DNA of 8,921 nt, from the NCBI GenBank assembly GCA_030613225.1, contig JAUWMJ010000089.1, positions 1 through 8,921 on the forward strand, written 5' to 3'. The stretch is from Desulfobacterales bacterium (lineage in GTDB: Bacteria > Desulfobacterota > Desulfobacteria > Desulfobacterales > JAUWMJ01). This document shows, one piece after another, positions 1 through 5,573 of this stretch (position 1 is its first letter; each line of letters opens with the position of its first letter). The notes under the pieces were generated by a model. The model ran no database searches and was not told the origin of the DNA. It worked only from the letters and a program-made list of their open reading frames with translations. The translations under genes were made by a program, and so were the position numbers.

Positions 1-111
1 ATCTTTTTTAAACCCAAGAAGTGAATGCTCCAGCTTGGCAAACATTTTCTTCTCGCTTTCCGTAAAGCGATTAAACATCGGTATTTCATTTATGGTATCA
101 ATTAGTTGCAT
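1..111 (-). CDS. Crp/Fnr-type cyclic-nucleotide-binding protein, N-terminal fragment (runs off the left edge)
   Basis: Reading leftward from an ATG at 111-109, an open frame of 37 codons reaches the window edge with no stop. The peptide begins MQLIDTINEIPMFNRFTESE and continues to a LLGFKKD segment. The pattern 'IPMFNRFTESEKKMFAKLE' followed by a hydrophobic-plus-lysine strand is typical of the first helix and strand of a cyclic-nucleotide-binding (cNMP/Crp-Fnr) domain. A GAGAGGA Shine-Dalgarno sequence lies about 6-8 nt upstream. The sequence does not show whether the rest carries a DNA-binding domain or only a sensor domain. Its upstream region is occupied almost immediately by the palindromic element at 135-306, so its promoter lies in or beyond that repeat. 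The family call rests on a short stretch and is moderate; the reading frame itself is well supported. Confidence 0.6.
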   Translation of the reverse strand, partial: MQLIDTINEIPMFNRFTESEKKMFAKLEHSLLGFKKD

Positions 112-134
112 TTTGTTCCTCTCAACATAATTAT

Positions 135-306
135 GGTTAAATTTGATGGTCTCGTATAAAATCTGATTTACCACAGAGGACACAGAGCTCACAGAGATAA
201 CTAATTGAGACCTTTGCGGCAAAGGTCTCAGAACAAGATATTTTCTGCGTTATCTGCGAGCTTAGTGGTGAAAAAAATGCTTTTTACTAAGCCGTCAAAT
301 TTAACC
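135..306. repeat. MITE-like palindromic element, 172 bp
   Basis: The ends form a terminal inverted repeat: GGTTAAATTTGA at 135-146 is exactly repeated in reverse complement at 295-306, and the match continues imperfectly for about 27 bp (135-161 against 280-306). Inside, an ACCACAGAGGACACAGAG-type arm (about 170-203) is mirrored by a degraded arm around 249-270. In the centre an 11-bp perfect stem with a CGG loop sits at 206-230. There is no ORF. This nested palindrome is the architecture of a non-autonomous MITE-like or repetitive-palindrome element. No convincing target-site duplication is visible, so mobility is inferred. Confidence 0.7.
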
Positions 307-378
307 TGAACAAAATTTTTCATGAATACGATAAATATCAGATTATTTATAAGAAAACAAATGAAAAATGGATGTAGG

Positions 379-623
379 CGTTCACGGGTTCAAAGGTTCA
401 GAGGTTCAAGGTTCCATTTTTGTTCCCGGACTGCATTTGGAACGTGTATTTATGAGAAAAAGCGTCATCTTCGACATGCCTAATCTAATAATTTGGAGCC
501 AAATTGGCAATTACTTTGGAAAATGACCATGTTCAACGAGGACTTTAGGTCTTCGCTTTTTTGCCCTTAACCTTGAACGTTTAATCGTGTCGAAGATCCC
601 GCTGGGCGGGGAACCTGTGAACG
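379..623. repeat. Inverted-repeat block with GGTTC tandem repeats
   Basis: CGTTCACGGGTTC at 379-391 is matched, with one mismatch, by the reverse complement of GAACCTGTGAACG at 611-623, which defines a 245-bp unit. Inside the left end are short tandem units GGTTCAAA (387-394), GGTTCAGA (395-402), GGTTCAA (403-409) and GGTTCC (410-415). Further internal arms pair ATCTTCGACA (467-476) with TGTCGAAGAT (588-597), and TTCAAGGTT (405-413) with AACCTTGAA (569-577). No coding frame is apparent. It resembles the degenerate GTTCAAAGGTTCA-type repeats that litter deltaproteobacterial intergenic DNA. The outer CGTTCACAGG motif recurs at the hairpin at the right end of the window. Confidence 0.55.
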
Positions 624-875
624 GTTACCAATATTCTTTTTAACAAAAATAAGGGGCTGATGTCAATCATCTAAATTGATCTGTTTGAATTGGGTTATGG
701 GCCATTTCTTCACATTTCATTTCATATTGGGTACATATTGTTCCTGTTGTCAAGGATGAAAGGATGCATATTGTCCCCATATTCCATATGCAATTCCGGG
801 TTTTGAAACTGCTATATTGCTATTATCCAATTTCCTTTCAGGTAGTTACATGTATTGAAATCATAAAAAATGATT
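624..875. promoter_or_regulatory. Gene-free upstream region with CATATTG repeats, possible activator binding region
   Basis: There is no gene here. CATATTG occurs at 723-729, 734-740 and 767-773, and an inverted repeat TGCATAT (765-771) / ATATGCA (786-792) is separated by 14 bp. The inverted repeat is centred about 124 bp upstream of the transcription start predicted from the sigma-54 promoter at 876-892. That is within the usual range for upstream activator sites of bacterial enhancer-binding proteins. The activator is not identifiable from these motifs, and AT-rich repeats can arise by chance, so the regulatory role is inference. Confidence 0.35.
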
Positions 876-892
876 TTGGCACGGATATTGCT
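876..892 (+). promoter_or_regulatory. Sigma-54 (RpoN) promoter
   Basis: TTGGCACGGATATTGCT matches the sigma-54 consensus TGGCACG-N4-TTGC without a mismatch. The GG at 878-879 (-24 element) and the GC at 890-891 (-12 element) are separated by exactly 10 nt. Transcription would start near 903, leaving about 184 nt of leader before the NifX-like gene at 1087. No other gene start lies between, and the genes downstream all face the same way up to the terminator at 3437-3477. Sigma-54 promoters need an ATP-dependent activator, which is not encoded in this window. Confidence 0.85.
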
Positions 893-1015
893 AAAATTTA
901 TATAAAGAATGTTTTCATTTGAATAATGAGCCTGCTTTGATCGTGTATCTGATATAGCCTCATATGCCACGGTAAGATTCTGATACCTTCTCGTTTTTTA
1001 TCAAGCCAAATCGTC

Positions 1016-1034
1016 AGGTGGTAATGGGCCACCT
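1016..1034 (+). other. Small hairpin in the leader of the sigma-54 transcript
   Basis: AGGTGG (1016-1021) and CCACCT (1029-1034) form a 6-bp perfect stem around a 7-nt loop, about 113-131 nt after the predicted transcription start and 52 nt before the NifX-like start codon. It is followed by A-rich sequence and not a T-run, so it is not an intrinsic terminator. It could be an mRNA structure or a dyad operator, or it may be coincidental. Confidence 0.3.
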
Positions 1035-1086
1035 AAAATATATCAAACTTTACTGAACCTAAACATAAATTTAATGCATAGCTAGT

Positions 1087-1434
1087 ATGGTTAGAGTTGC
1101 TATACCCATATTCAGATCAAGGGTTTCACCGGTATTTGATTCATGCACCCGGGTCCTGCTCGTGGATATTGAGCATAATCAGGAGATAGATAGAAGAGAG
1201 ATATATCTCGATGAACTGTCACTGACTGAACGCGTGACTATTTTACAAAAGTCAAGAGTGAAGACCATCATATGCAGCGGGATAAGTGATATGCTTCAAA
1301 ACATGCTGGAGAGTGTAAAAATCTACTTGATAACCGGTATCGCCGGAGATGTAGAGCAGGTCGTGGCTGCATATTTGTCTGAAAGACTAAAGGAGCCGCG
1401 GTTTCAGATGCCTGGATTAAAAGCTAAGAATTAA
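1087..1434 (+). CDS. NifX/NifB-family molybdenum-iron cluster-binding protein (dinitrogenase FeMo-cofactor domain)
   Basis: This 115-residue protein has the length and pattern of a stand-alone dinitrogenase iron-molybdenum-cofactor domain. Residues 2-28 (VRVAIPIFRSRVSPVFDSCT and on) match the N-terminal strand and 'SPVFD' loop. Residues 57-66 (VKTIICSGIS) and 80-97 (YLITGIAGDVEQVVAAYL) match the later strand and 'GDVEEVLxAYL' helix, ending in the family-type 'FQMPG'. Proteins of this family bind Fe-S or Mo-Fe clusters. Many copies outside nif clusters, especially in sulfate and metal reducers, have no established function. It is cytoplasmic, with no signal peptide. No nif genes are nearby; it is the first gene after the sigma-54 promoter and precedes a multiheme cytochrome, so a role in cofactor handling or sensing for that module is possible but inferred. 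There is no recognisable Shine-Dalgarno sequence before the ATG, which is unusual here. Confidence 0.8.
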   Translation: MVRVAIPIFRSRVSPVFDSCTRVLLVDIEHNQEIDRREIYLDELSLTERVTILQKSRVKTIICSGISDMLQNMLESVKIYLITGIAGDVEQVVAAYLSERLKEPRFQMPGLKAKN

Positions 1435-1479
1435 TGCTGTTTGGTTTTACGAATAAAGGGGGTGGGAAAAAACCTGTTA

Positions 1480-1500
1480 ACAATTGACAATTCACAATTT
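1480..1500. repeat. Three tandem 7-bp ACAATT(N) units
   Basis: ACAATTG (1480-1486), ACAATTC (1487-1493) and ACAATTT (1494-1500) are contiguous in the spacer between the NifX-like gene and the cytochrome. Such short degenerate repeats are common in intergenic DNA of this kind of genome. No terminator is seen in this 126-bp spacer, so transcription from the sigma-54 promoter probably continues into the cytochrome gene. Confidence 0.5.
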
Positions 1501-1560
1501 TCTTAAAGAATGATCTTGATGCCAAATATAAATGAAATACAAAACTTAAGGAAAAAGACC

Positions 1561-2904
1561 ATGAGATCAATTAAATTTGTAATCAGTGTGGGGTTGATCT
1601 TTGCTGTCTCCATTTTTTTGTCTTATGGCAGCGATTCGGCCAGGTCCGCTGAGAAGGAGAATTACTGTTTTACCTGCCATACAAACGCAAGAAAGCTGAT
1701 AAAGATCACGAGAGAGATTGCTAAAGCAGACAAAGGTAAACCAGGGGGTTCGGCAGAAACAGAAGGGGAGGGGTGAGGCGGAGAAGTGGAGCCGTTGGCT
1801 CCGCATGAAAAGATCTTTGTTGACAGCGAAATAGCCGAAGATGAAAATCATGGCGAACTTTGCTGTCATGAATGCCATGGCGGCGATCCAAACGAACCTG
1901 ACTGGAAGAAAGCTCATAAAGGAGTAGTCAAAGACCCGTCCTATCCTGATCCTTCCGAGGCCTGCGGAGCATGCCATGAGGAGATTGCAGAGAATTATAA
2001 GACCAGCCTCCACGTGAGCCTGTCACCTTTTAAGAAAATGACAGACATAAGGGCCAACCCGGACAAGTCTGTGCATAAAAAGGTAGATGCAGCAAGAGAG
2101 TACCATTGCAAGTCCTGCCACAGCAGTTGCGGCCAGTGTCATATCAGCCGCCCTGAATCAGTGGAAGGTGGGTTATTGGAAGGGCACCTGTTCCAGAGAA
2201 AGCCGCCAATGCAGCAGGTCTGTACGGCCTGTCACGGGAGCAGGATTGGAAAAGAATATCTTGGTGAAAATAAAGGTTTTAAACCGGATATCCATAAAGA
2301 GAAATACTTTAAATGCAACAAGTGTCACAAGGCTGATGAGATGCACGGGGACGGCAAGGATTATGCTAACCGTTATGATGTTGAAAACGGCCCAAAATGT
2401 CTGGACTGCCATAATGAAATTTATGATGCAAAATCTGAAAATGTTAAAAACCACTGGATACACAAAGATCAGGTGAGTTGTAACGTTTGTCATTCCCAGG
2501 CTTATAAAAACTGCTATGGCTGTCATTTTGGAAAAGATAAAAAAGGCTTTAAGTTCTATAAAAACAAGGCTTCTAACATGCAGTTCAAGATCGGTCTGAA
2601 CCCCTTGAAATCCGAGAAAAGACCTGAGAGTTTTGTCACGGTGCGTCATATCCCGGTGGACCAGGACTCCTTTAAGTTTTATGTAAAGCGCGGTCTGAAA
2701 AACTTTAACATGCTCCCCACGTGGAAACTTGCTACCCCGCATAATATCCGGCGGCAGACGCCCCAGAACAAAACATGCAATGCCTGTCATGGAAATAAGG
2801 ATCTGTTTCTGCTTAAAAAGGACGTAAAAAGGAAATATTTAAAGGCCAACAAAAACGTTATAGTACCACCCGATATAATTCCCCCAAAAAGGCGGGATGA
2901 ATAA
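1561..2904 (+). CDS. Exported 11-heme cytochrome c with an in-frame TGA, candidate selenocysteine codon
   Basis: Read through the TGA at 1774-1776, this is a 447-residue periplasmic multiheme cytochrome. Residues 1-30 are a signal peptide (MRSIK, then a hydrophobic run to about residue 23). The first heme motif CFTCH is at 36-40. Residue 72 is the TGA, in a Gly/Glu-rich linker (EGEG-x-GGEVEPL). Ten more CxxCH motifs follow: CHECH 102, CGACH 135, CKSCH 183, CGQCH 190, CTACH 221, CNKCH 252, CLDCH 280, CNVCH 307, CYGCH 318, CNACH 406. Both halves share one frame. I chose the ATG at 1561 because AAGGA lies 8 nt upstream and the signal peptide starts there; an upstream in-frame ATG at 1510 has only weak support. 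Standard gene calling would split it into an 88-residue piece and a GTG-started 372-residue piece lacking an export signal, which could not mature its hemes. Possible readings are selenocysteine, recent nonsense mutation or sequence error. The substrate is unknown; electron transfer is the safe call. Confidence 0.8.
1777..1804 (+). promoter_or_regulatory. SECIS-like hairpin immediately after the in-frame TGA
   Basis: GGAGCC (1788-1793) and GGCTCC (1797-1802) form a perfect 6-bp stem around a GTT loop. The stem extends to 8 bp by a T-G wobble (1787/1803) and a G-C pair (1786/1804). Seventeen nucleotides separate the TGA from the loop, and the loop begins with G followed by T. Bacterial SECIS elements, as described for fdhF-type genes and later searches, need a stem-loop shortly downstream of UGA with a G (often GU) at the start of a small apical loop. 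A competing 6-bp stem pairs GCGGAG (1778-1783) with CTCCGC (1799-1804). This is a structural match only; SelB binding is not shown. Confidence 0.5.
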
Positions 2905-2919
2905 AGGAGGTTACTTTCA

Positions 2920-2946
2920 AGGCCCTTACCATTATGGTACAGGCCT
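2920..2946 (+). other. Intercistronic hairpin between cytochrome and rhodanese genes
   Basis: The 80-bp gap contains a symmetric dyad centred on 2933. TACCAT (2927-2932) pairs with ATGGTA (2934-2939), and AGGCC (2920-2924) pairs with GGCCT (2942-2946), with two mismatches between the two stem parts. A short T-run follows at about 2950-2954, so it could act as a weak terminator or an mRNA processing or stabilising structure that sets the ratio of the two proteins. An AAAGGAGG sequence right at the end of the cytochrome gene (2903-2910) is too far from any start to serve the rhodanese. Confidence 0.4.
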
Positions 2947-2984
2947 GCATTTTTAACATTTTAAGCATTAAAGGAGGAGATACC

Positions 2985-3419
2985 ATGAAAAAACGTATTC
3001 TGTTTGTATTTGTATTGGCCCTTGTTTCTACTCTGGCCCTTACCGCCCCCATAGCCGTGGCCAAGGACATGACGGCCGCTGAACTGGTGACCGAGGCCAA
3101 AAAGAGTATTTGTGAAGTATCAGTCTCTGAGGCCAAGGCCTTATTAGACAAAGGCGGATATATTTTCCTGGACTGCCGGGAGCCGAAGGAATTTAAGATG
3201 GGTCATGTTCCAGGAGCAATGAATATCCCAAGGGGCCTGCTGGAGTTCAAGATTGCGAAAAAAGTACCTGATAAAAATACTAAGGTCCTCATGTACTGCA
3301 AAAAAGGGGGGCGTGGCTGCCTGGCCAGCTGCACCCTGTGTCAAATGGGATACAAGAACGTCAAAAACATAAATGGCGGGTGGATGGCATGGGAAAAGGC
3401 GGGCTATCCTGTTGAATAA
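2985..3419 (+). CDS. Exported single-domain rhodanese-like sulfurtransferase, cysteine-rich
   Basis: The 144-residue product starts with a Sec signal peptide (MKKRILFVFVLALVSTLALT, cleavage probably after AVA at 24-26). It is followed by one rhodanese fold: VSEAKALLDKG (46-58), the FLDCREPKEFKMGHVPGAMNIP segment (61-82), the active-site loop C105-KKGGR and the C-terminal NINGGWMAWEKAGYPV (128-143). Single-domain rhodaneses carry a persulfide on the active-site cysteine and pass sulfur between donors and acceptors; this one would act in the periplasm. It is unusually cysteine-rich, with C43, C64, C112, C116 and C119 besides C105. The ATG at 2985 is chosen because AAAGGAGGAGA lies 4-14 nt upstream and the signal peptide begins there; an in-frame ATG at 2934 lacks both. 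It lies 80 bp after the cytochrome and before a terminator, so it is probably the last gene of that unit. Confidence 0.85.
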   Translation: MKKRILFVFVLALVSTLALTAPIAVAKDMTAAELVTEAKKSICEVSVSEAKALLDKGGYIFLDCREPKEFKMGHVPGAMNIPRGLLEFKIAKKVPDKNTKVLMYCKKGGRGCLASCTLCQMGYKNVKNINGGWMAWEKAGYPVE

Positions 3420-3436
3420 CCCCAAAGTTATGTGAA

Positions 3437-3477
3437 AAAGCAGGGCACCTCAACTTGAAGTGCCCTGTTTTATTTTA
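3437..3477 (+). terminator. Rho-independent terminator after the rhodanese gene
   Basis: CAGGGCAC (3441-3448) pairs with GTGCCCTG (3460-3467). A three-pair inner extension (TCA/TGA) follows after one mismatch, with a 3-nt loop. The 3' arm runs into TTTTATTTTA and the 5' arm is preceded by AAAAG, so the stem may also act on transcripts from the other side. It begins 18 nt after the rhodanese stop codon. Confidence 0.88.
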
Positions 3478-3594
3478 ATCGTCTAATAGGTGCCATCCCT
3501 TTTAATTTCCACTAAAGTTTTATCAATTAAAATGTTGTGACAAAGAGATATTTCCGGTACATTAAATTATAGGGAACCTTGTCAACGTTGTTGA
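3478..3594. other. Intergenic stretch, no gene seen
   Basis: This AT-rich sequence lies between the terminator and the palindromic element. The only structure noticed is GTCAAC/GTTGAC (3581-3586 and 3590-3595) around a 3-nt loop, touching the start of the next repeat. No credible reading frame or promoter was found. Confidence 0.5.
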
Positions 3595-3781
3595 CTAAGG
3601 GCTCGGAAAAAAATAACTTGGCATTTTATGCATCCCAGCTTCAGGCCGGATTTGGCCGTTCCTCAATCGCGAAGTCCTCGAAATAGCGCGCTATTCCTGT
3701 GGCTTCACTCAATCGGATCGACTAAATCCGACCTAAATCTGAGCGCCTAAAATACCAATTTATTTTTTACCGAACCCTAAG
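3595..3781. repeat. MITE-like palindromic element, 187 bp
   Basis: The 37-bp ends (3595-3631 and 3745-3781) are imperfect inverted repeats with about 31 matching positions; the left end begins CTAAGGGCTCGG and the right end closes CCGAACCCTAAG. Towards the middle a second arm pair (GGCCGGATTTGGCCG near 3643 and CGACTAAATCCGACCT near 3718) and a central perfect palindrome AATAGCGCGCTATT (near 3682-3695) complete a nested hairpin. There is no ORF. The design is unlike the element at 135-306, so two different non-autonomous repeat families appear to be present. Confidence 0.7.
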
Positions 3782-3804
3782 CAAATTTTCAAGTAATTCG
3801 TGAA

Positions 3805-4060
3805 TACCCGCCTGCCATTGCCATTTGTGTGCATTAGTGTCTATTTACTCAAATATCATAGCTAAGGGCGGCAAAAGCAATTCGTACAAAAATGCACTGG
3901 CGGGCAGGTCGAATATCGAATAAGAAATATCAAACCGCAGAAGTAAGGAAAAACACTTCGAAATTCGATATTCCTTTCATAACTCGTAACCCGTAACTCG
4001 TAACATGGGCTAATCAATTCGGCATAACCGTTTGTCTCTGACTCCCGCAATGCGGGATCT
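3805..4060. repeat. Cluster of short intergenic repeats
   Basis: GAATATCGAAT (3911-3921) is exactly mirrored by ATTCGATATTC (3963-3973). Three contiguous 7-bp units TCGTAAC, CCGTAAC, TCGTAAC occupy 3984-4004. TCCCGC/GCGGGA (4043-4048/4052-4057) forms a small hairpin with a 3-nt loop and no T-run. An ATTCGTGAATAC...GTGTGCATTAGTG-type degenerate repeat occupies about 3796-3843. A 62-codon minus-strand frame across this block is made of repeat sequence and is not credible as a gene. Confidence 0.55.
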
Positions 4061-4169
4061 TACACGGTCCCATAGGACTAAGTTTATTTGATAGAATTAA
4101 CATCTGATTTCAATACCATAAATTTAAAGTGTAAAACACCAGGCAAACATATGGGATGAGGAGGTAATA
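4061..4169 (+). promoter_or_regulatory. Leader and probable promoter region of the PLP-enzyme pair
   Basis: A TTGATA hexamer (4088-4093) could be a -35 element, but no good -10 follows at normal spacing, so no promoter is assigned firmly. A small palindrome GTGT-AAA-ACAC (4129-4139) lies 31 nt before the start codon and could be an operator. A strong GAGGAGGT ribosome binding site (about 4157-4164) precedes the ATG at 4170. Confidence 0.3.
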
Positions 4170-5540
4170 ATGGCAAAATTACACAGGTCGGAAGGTGATA
4201 TCAATCTTTCCCCGCTCAGGGAAAAATGGCAGAAAGAAAATCTTGATGAAGCCACACTTTCTCTTTTGGAAGAAGATTCCCGCTATTTTCTGAAGCAGTC
4301 TCTTTCCACACCCTGTCTGAACGGCATGAAAACATGCAAAGGTCTTTATATTGAAGATTTGCAGGGCCGCCGCTACATGGATTTTCATGGCAATAATGTC
4401 CACCAGGTCGGTTTTGCCAACCCGGAAGTTATTGAAGCAATAAAGAACCAGCTTGATGAACTGGCCTTTTGTACCCGGCGTTATACAAACCGCGTTGCAG
4501 TAGATCTGGCTAAAAAATTGGTACAAATTGCACCTGACGGTTTTGATAAGGTTCTCTTATGCCCGGGCGGCACAGGTGCCATTGGAATGGCATTGAAGCT
4601 TGCCAGGATTGCAACCGGGCGGCATAAAACCATTTCCATGTGGGATTCTTTCCACGGTGCATCACTTGATGCCATATCCATAGGGGGTGAAGCAATATTC
4701 CGCCAGGACATGGGTCCCATGATGCCCGGTACGGAACACGCTCCTCCCCCTGATGAATACCGGTGTACCTTTGGCTGCGCCGACAGAGGGGGGTGCGATA
4801 TGACCTGTGCCAGGTATATTGAGTATATGCTCGAAAAAGAGGGTGACATTGCCGCCGTTATTGCAGAGCCCATACGAAGCACCCCCTATATTCCAAAGCC
4901 GGAATACTGGCAGATCATCCGAAAAGCCTGTGACAAGCATGGCACACTGCTTATTTTTGACGAGGTCCCCCATTGTCTCGGGCGGACAGGCAAAATGTTC
5001 ACATTTGAAAATTTCAATGTTGAGCCGGATATGGTTGTTATCGGAAAAGGCCTGGGCGGCGGTATTTTTCCTTTGGCAGCACTTATTGTCCGCAAAGGCC
5101 TGGATCTTGCGGCAACCAGGGCTCTTGGACATTACACCCATGAGAAAAGCCCGGTAGGATGTGCGGCAGCCCTTGCCACCATCAATTATATTGAAAAGAA
5201 CAAACTTGCAGAACATGCCCAAAATGTCGGCAATTATGCGCTGTCTCAACTTAAAAAAATGCAGGAACGCCACCCCCTGATTGGAGATGTGCGCGGCCTT
5301 GGACTTTTTTTAGGTGTTGAACTTGTAAAGGACAGAGTCACAAAAATACGTGCAACAAATGAAGCTGAAGCTGTCATGTATGCCGCACTTTCCAGGGGGC
5401 TTAGCTTCAAGATCACCATGGGCAATATTCTTACTCTGACACCTCCGCTTATCATCACACAAGAAGAGATGGGCCAAGCACTCAATATCCTTGAAGAAAC
5501 GATCTCTGAAATTGAGGTTGGATTAAAATTAAAAATATGA
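4170..5540 (+). CDS. Class III PLP-dependent aminotransferase-fold enzyme, PbfA-like
   Basis: At 456 residues this has normal length for aminotransferase class III. PLP-site features are the phosphate-binding CPGGTGAIG (131-139), the WDSFHG motif (158-163), D264 in LIFDEVPHCLGRTG, and the Schiff-base lysine K293 in VIGKGLGGG. The segments STPCLN, DFHGNNVHQVGF, FCTRRYTNR and GHYTHEK, and a four-cysteine insertion (C199, C203, C209, C213), closely match my recollection of (R)-1-hydroxy-2-aminoethylphosphonate ammonia-lyase (PbfA). PbfA is a class III fold enzyme that eliminates ammonia to give phosphonoacetaldehyde. However, no phosphonate gene (phnW, phnX, phnA, phnY) lies in this window, so the substrate is uncertain and I give no symbol. 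A GAGGAGGT ribosome binding site sits just upstream. The paralogue starts 33 nt after its stop, so the two are almost certainly co-transcribed. Confidence 0.85.
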   Translation: MAKLHRSEGDINLSPLREKWQKENLDEATLSLLEEDSRYFLKQSLSTPCLNGMKTCKGLYIEDLQGRRYMDFHGNNVHQVGFANPEVIEAIKNQLDELAFCTRRYTNRVAVDLAKKLVQIAPDGFDKVLLCPGGTGAIGMALKLARIATGRHKTISMWDSFHGASLDAISIGGEAIFRQDMGPMMPGTEHAPPPDEYRCTFGCADRGGCDMTCARYIEYMLEKEGDIAAVIAEPIRSTPYIPKPEYWQIIRKACDKHGTLLIFDEVPHCLGRTGKMFTFENFNVEPDMVVIGKGLGGGIFPLAALIVRKGLDLAATRALGHYTHEKSPVGCAAALATINYIEKNKLAEHAQNVGNYALSQLKKMQERHPLIGDVRGLGLFLGVELVKDRVTKIRATNEAEAVMYAALSRGLSFKITMGNILTLTPPLIITQEEMGQALNILEETISEIEVGLKLKI

Positions 5541-5573
5541 AAATTGCGTTTACTCAACTAAAGGATTAAAAAA

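Noticed and set aside
1510..1560. Extended cytochrome N-terminus from ATG 1510
   Set aside because: It adds a hydrophilic 17-residue leader before a complete signal peptide, and its ribosome binding site is weaker than AAGGA before 1561.
1567..2790. Long minus-strand frames opposite the cytochrome (1567-2013 and 2173-2790)
   Set aside because: They are complements of a gene with clear heme motifs, show no domain pattern of their own, and have no ribosome binding site that I could see.
1786..2904. A separate cytochrome gene starting at GTG 1786
   Set aside because: It would lack a signal peptide, the GGAG before it is only 2 nt from the GTG, and the upstream signal peptide and heme motif are in the same frame. 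One gene read through the TGA explains the data better, though a nonsense mutation is not excluded.
2934..2984. Rhodanese start at ATG 2934
   Set aside because: That ATG lies inside the intercistronic hairpin with no ribosome binding site at proper spacing; ATG 2985 has AAAGGAGGAGA and starts the signal peptide.
3984..4004. CRISPR array
   Set aside because: The units are 7 bp and contiguous, with no spacers.
3862..4050. 62-codon minus-strand frame
   Set aside because: It is built from the TCGTAAC and GAATATCGAAT repeats (giving ELRVTSYE-type peptide), a common artefact in repeat-rich intergenic DNA.
4043..4057. Terminator or tRNA-like structure before the PLP genes
   Set aside because: The 6-bp hairpin has no T-run, and no cloverleaf, anticodon arm or CCA end can be drawn around it.
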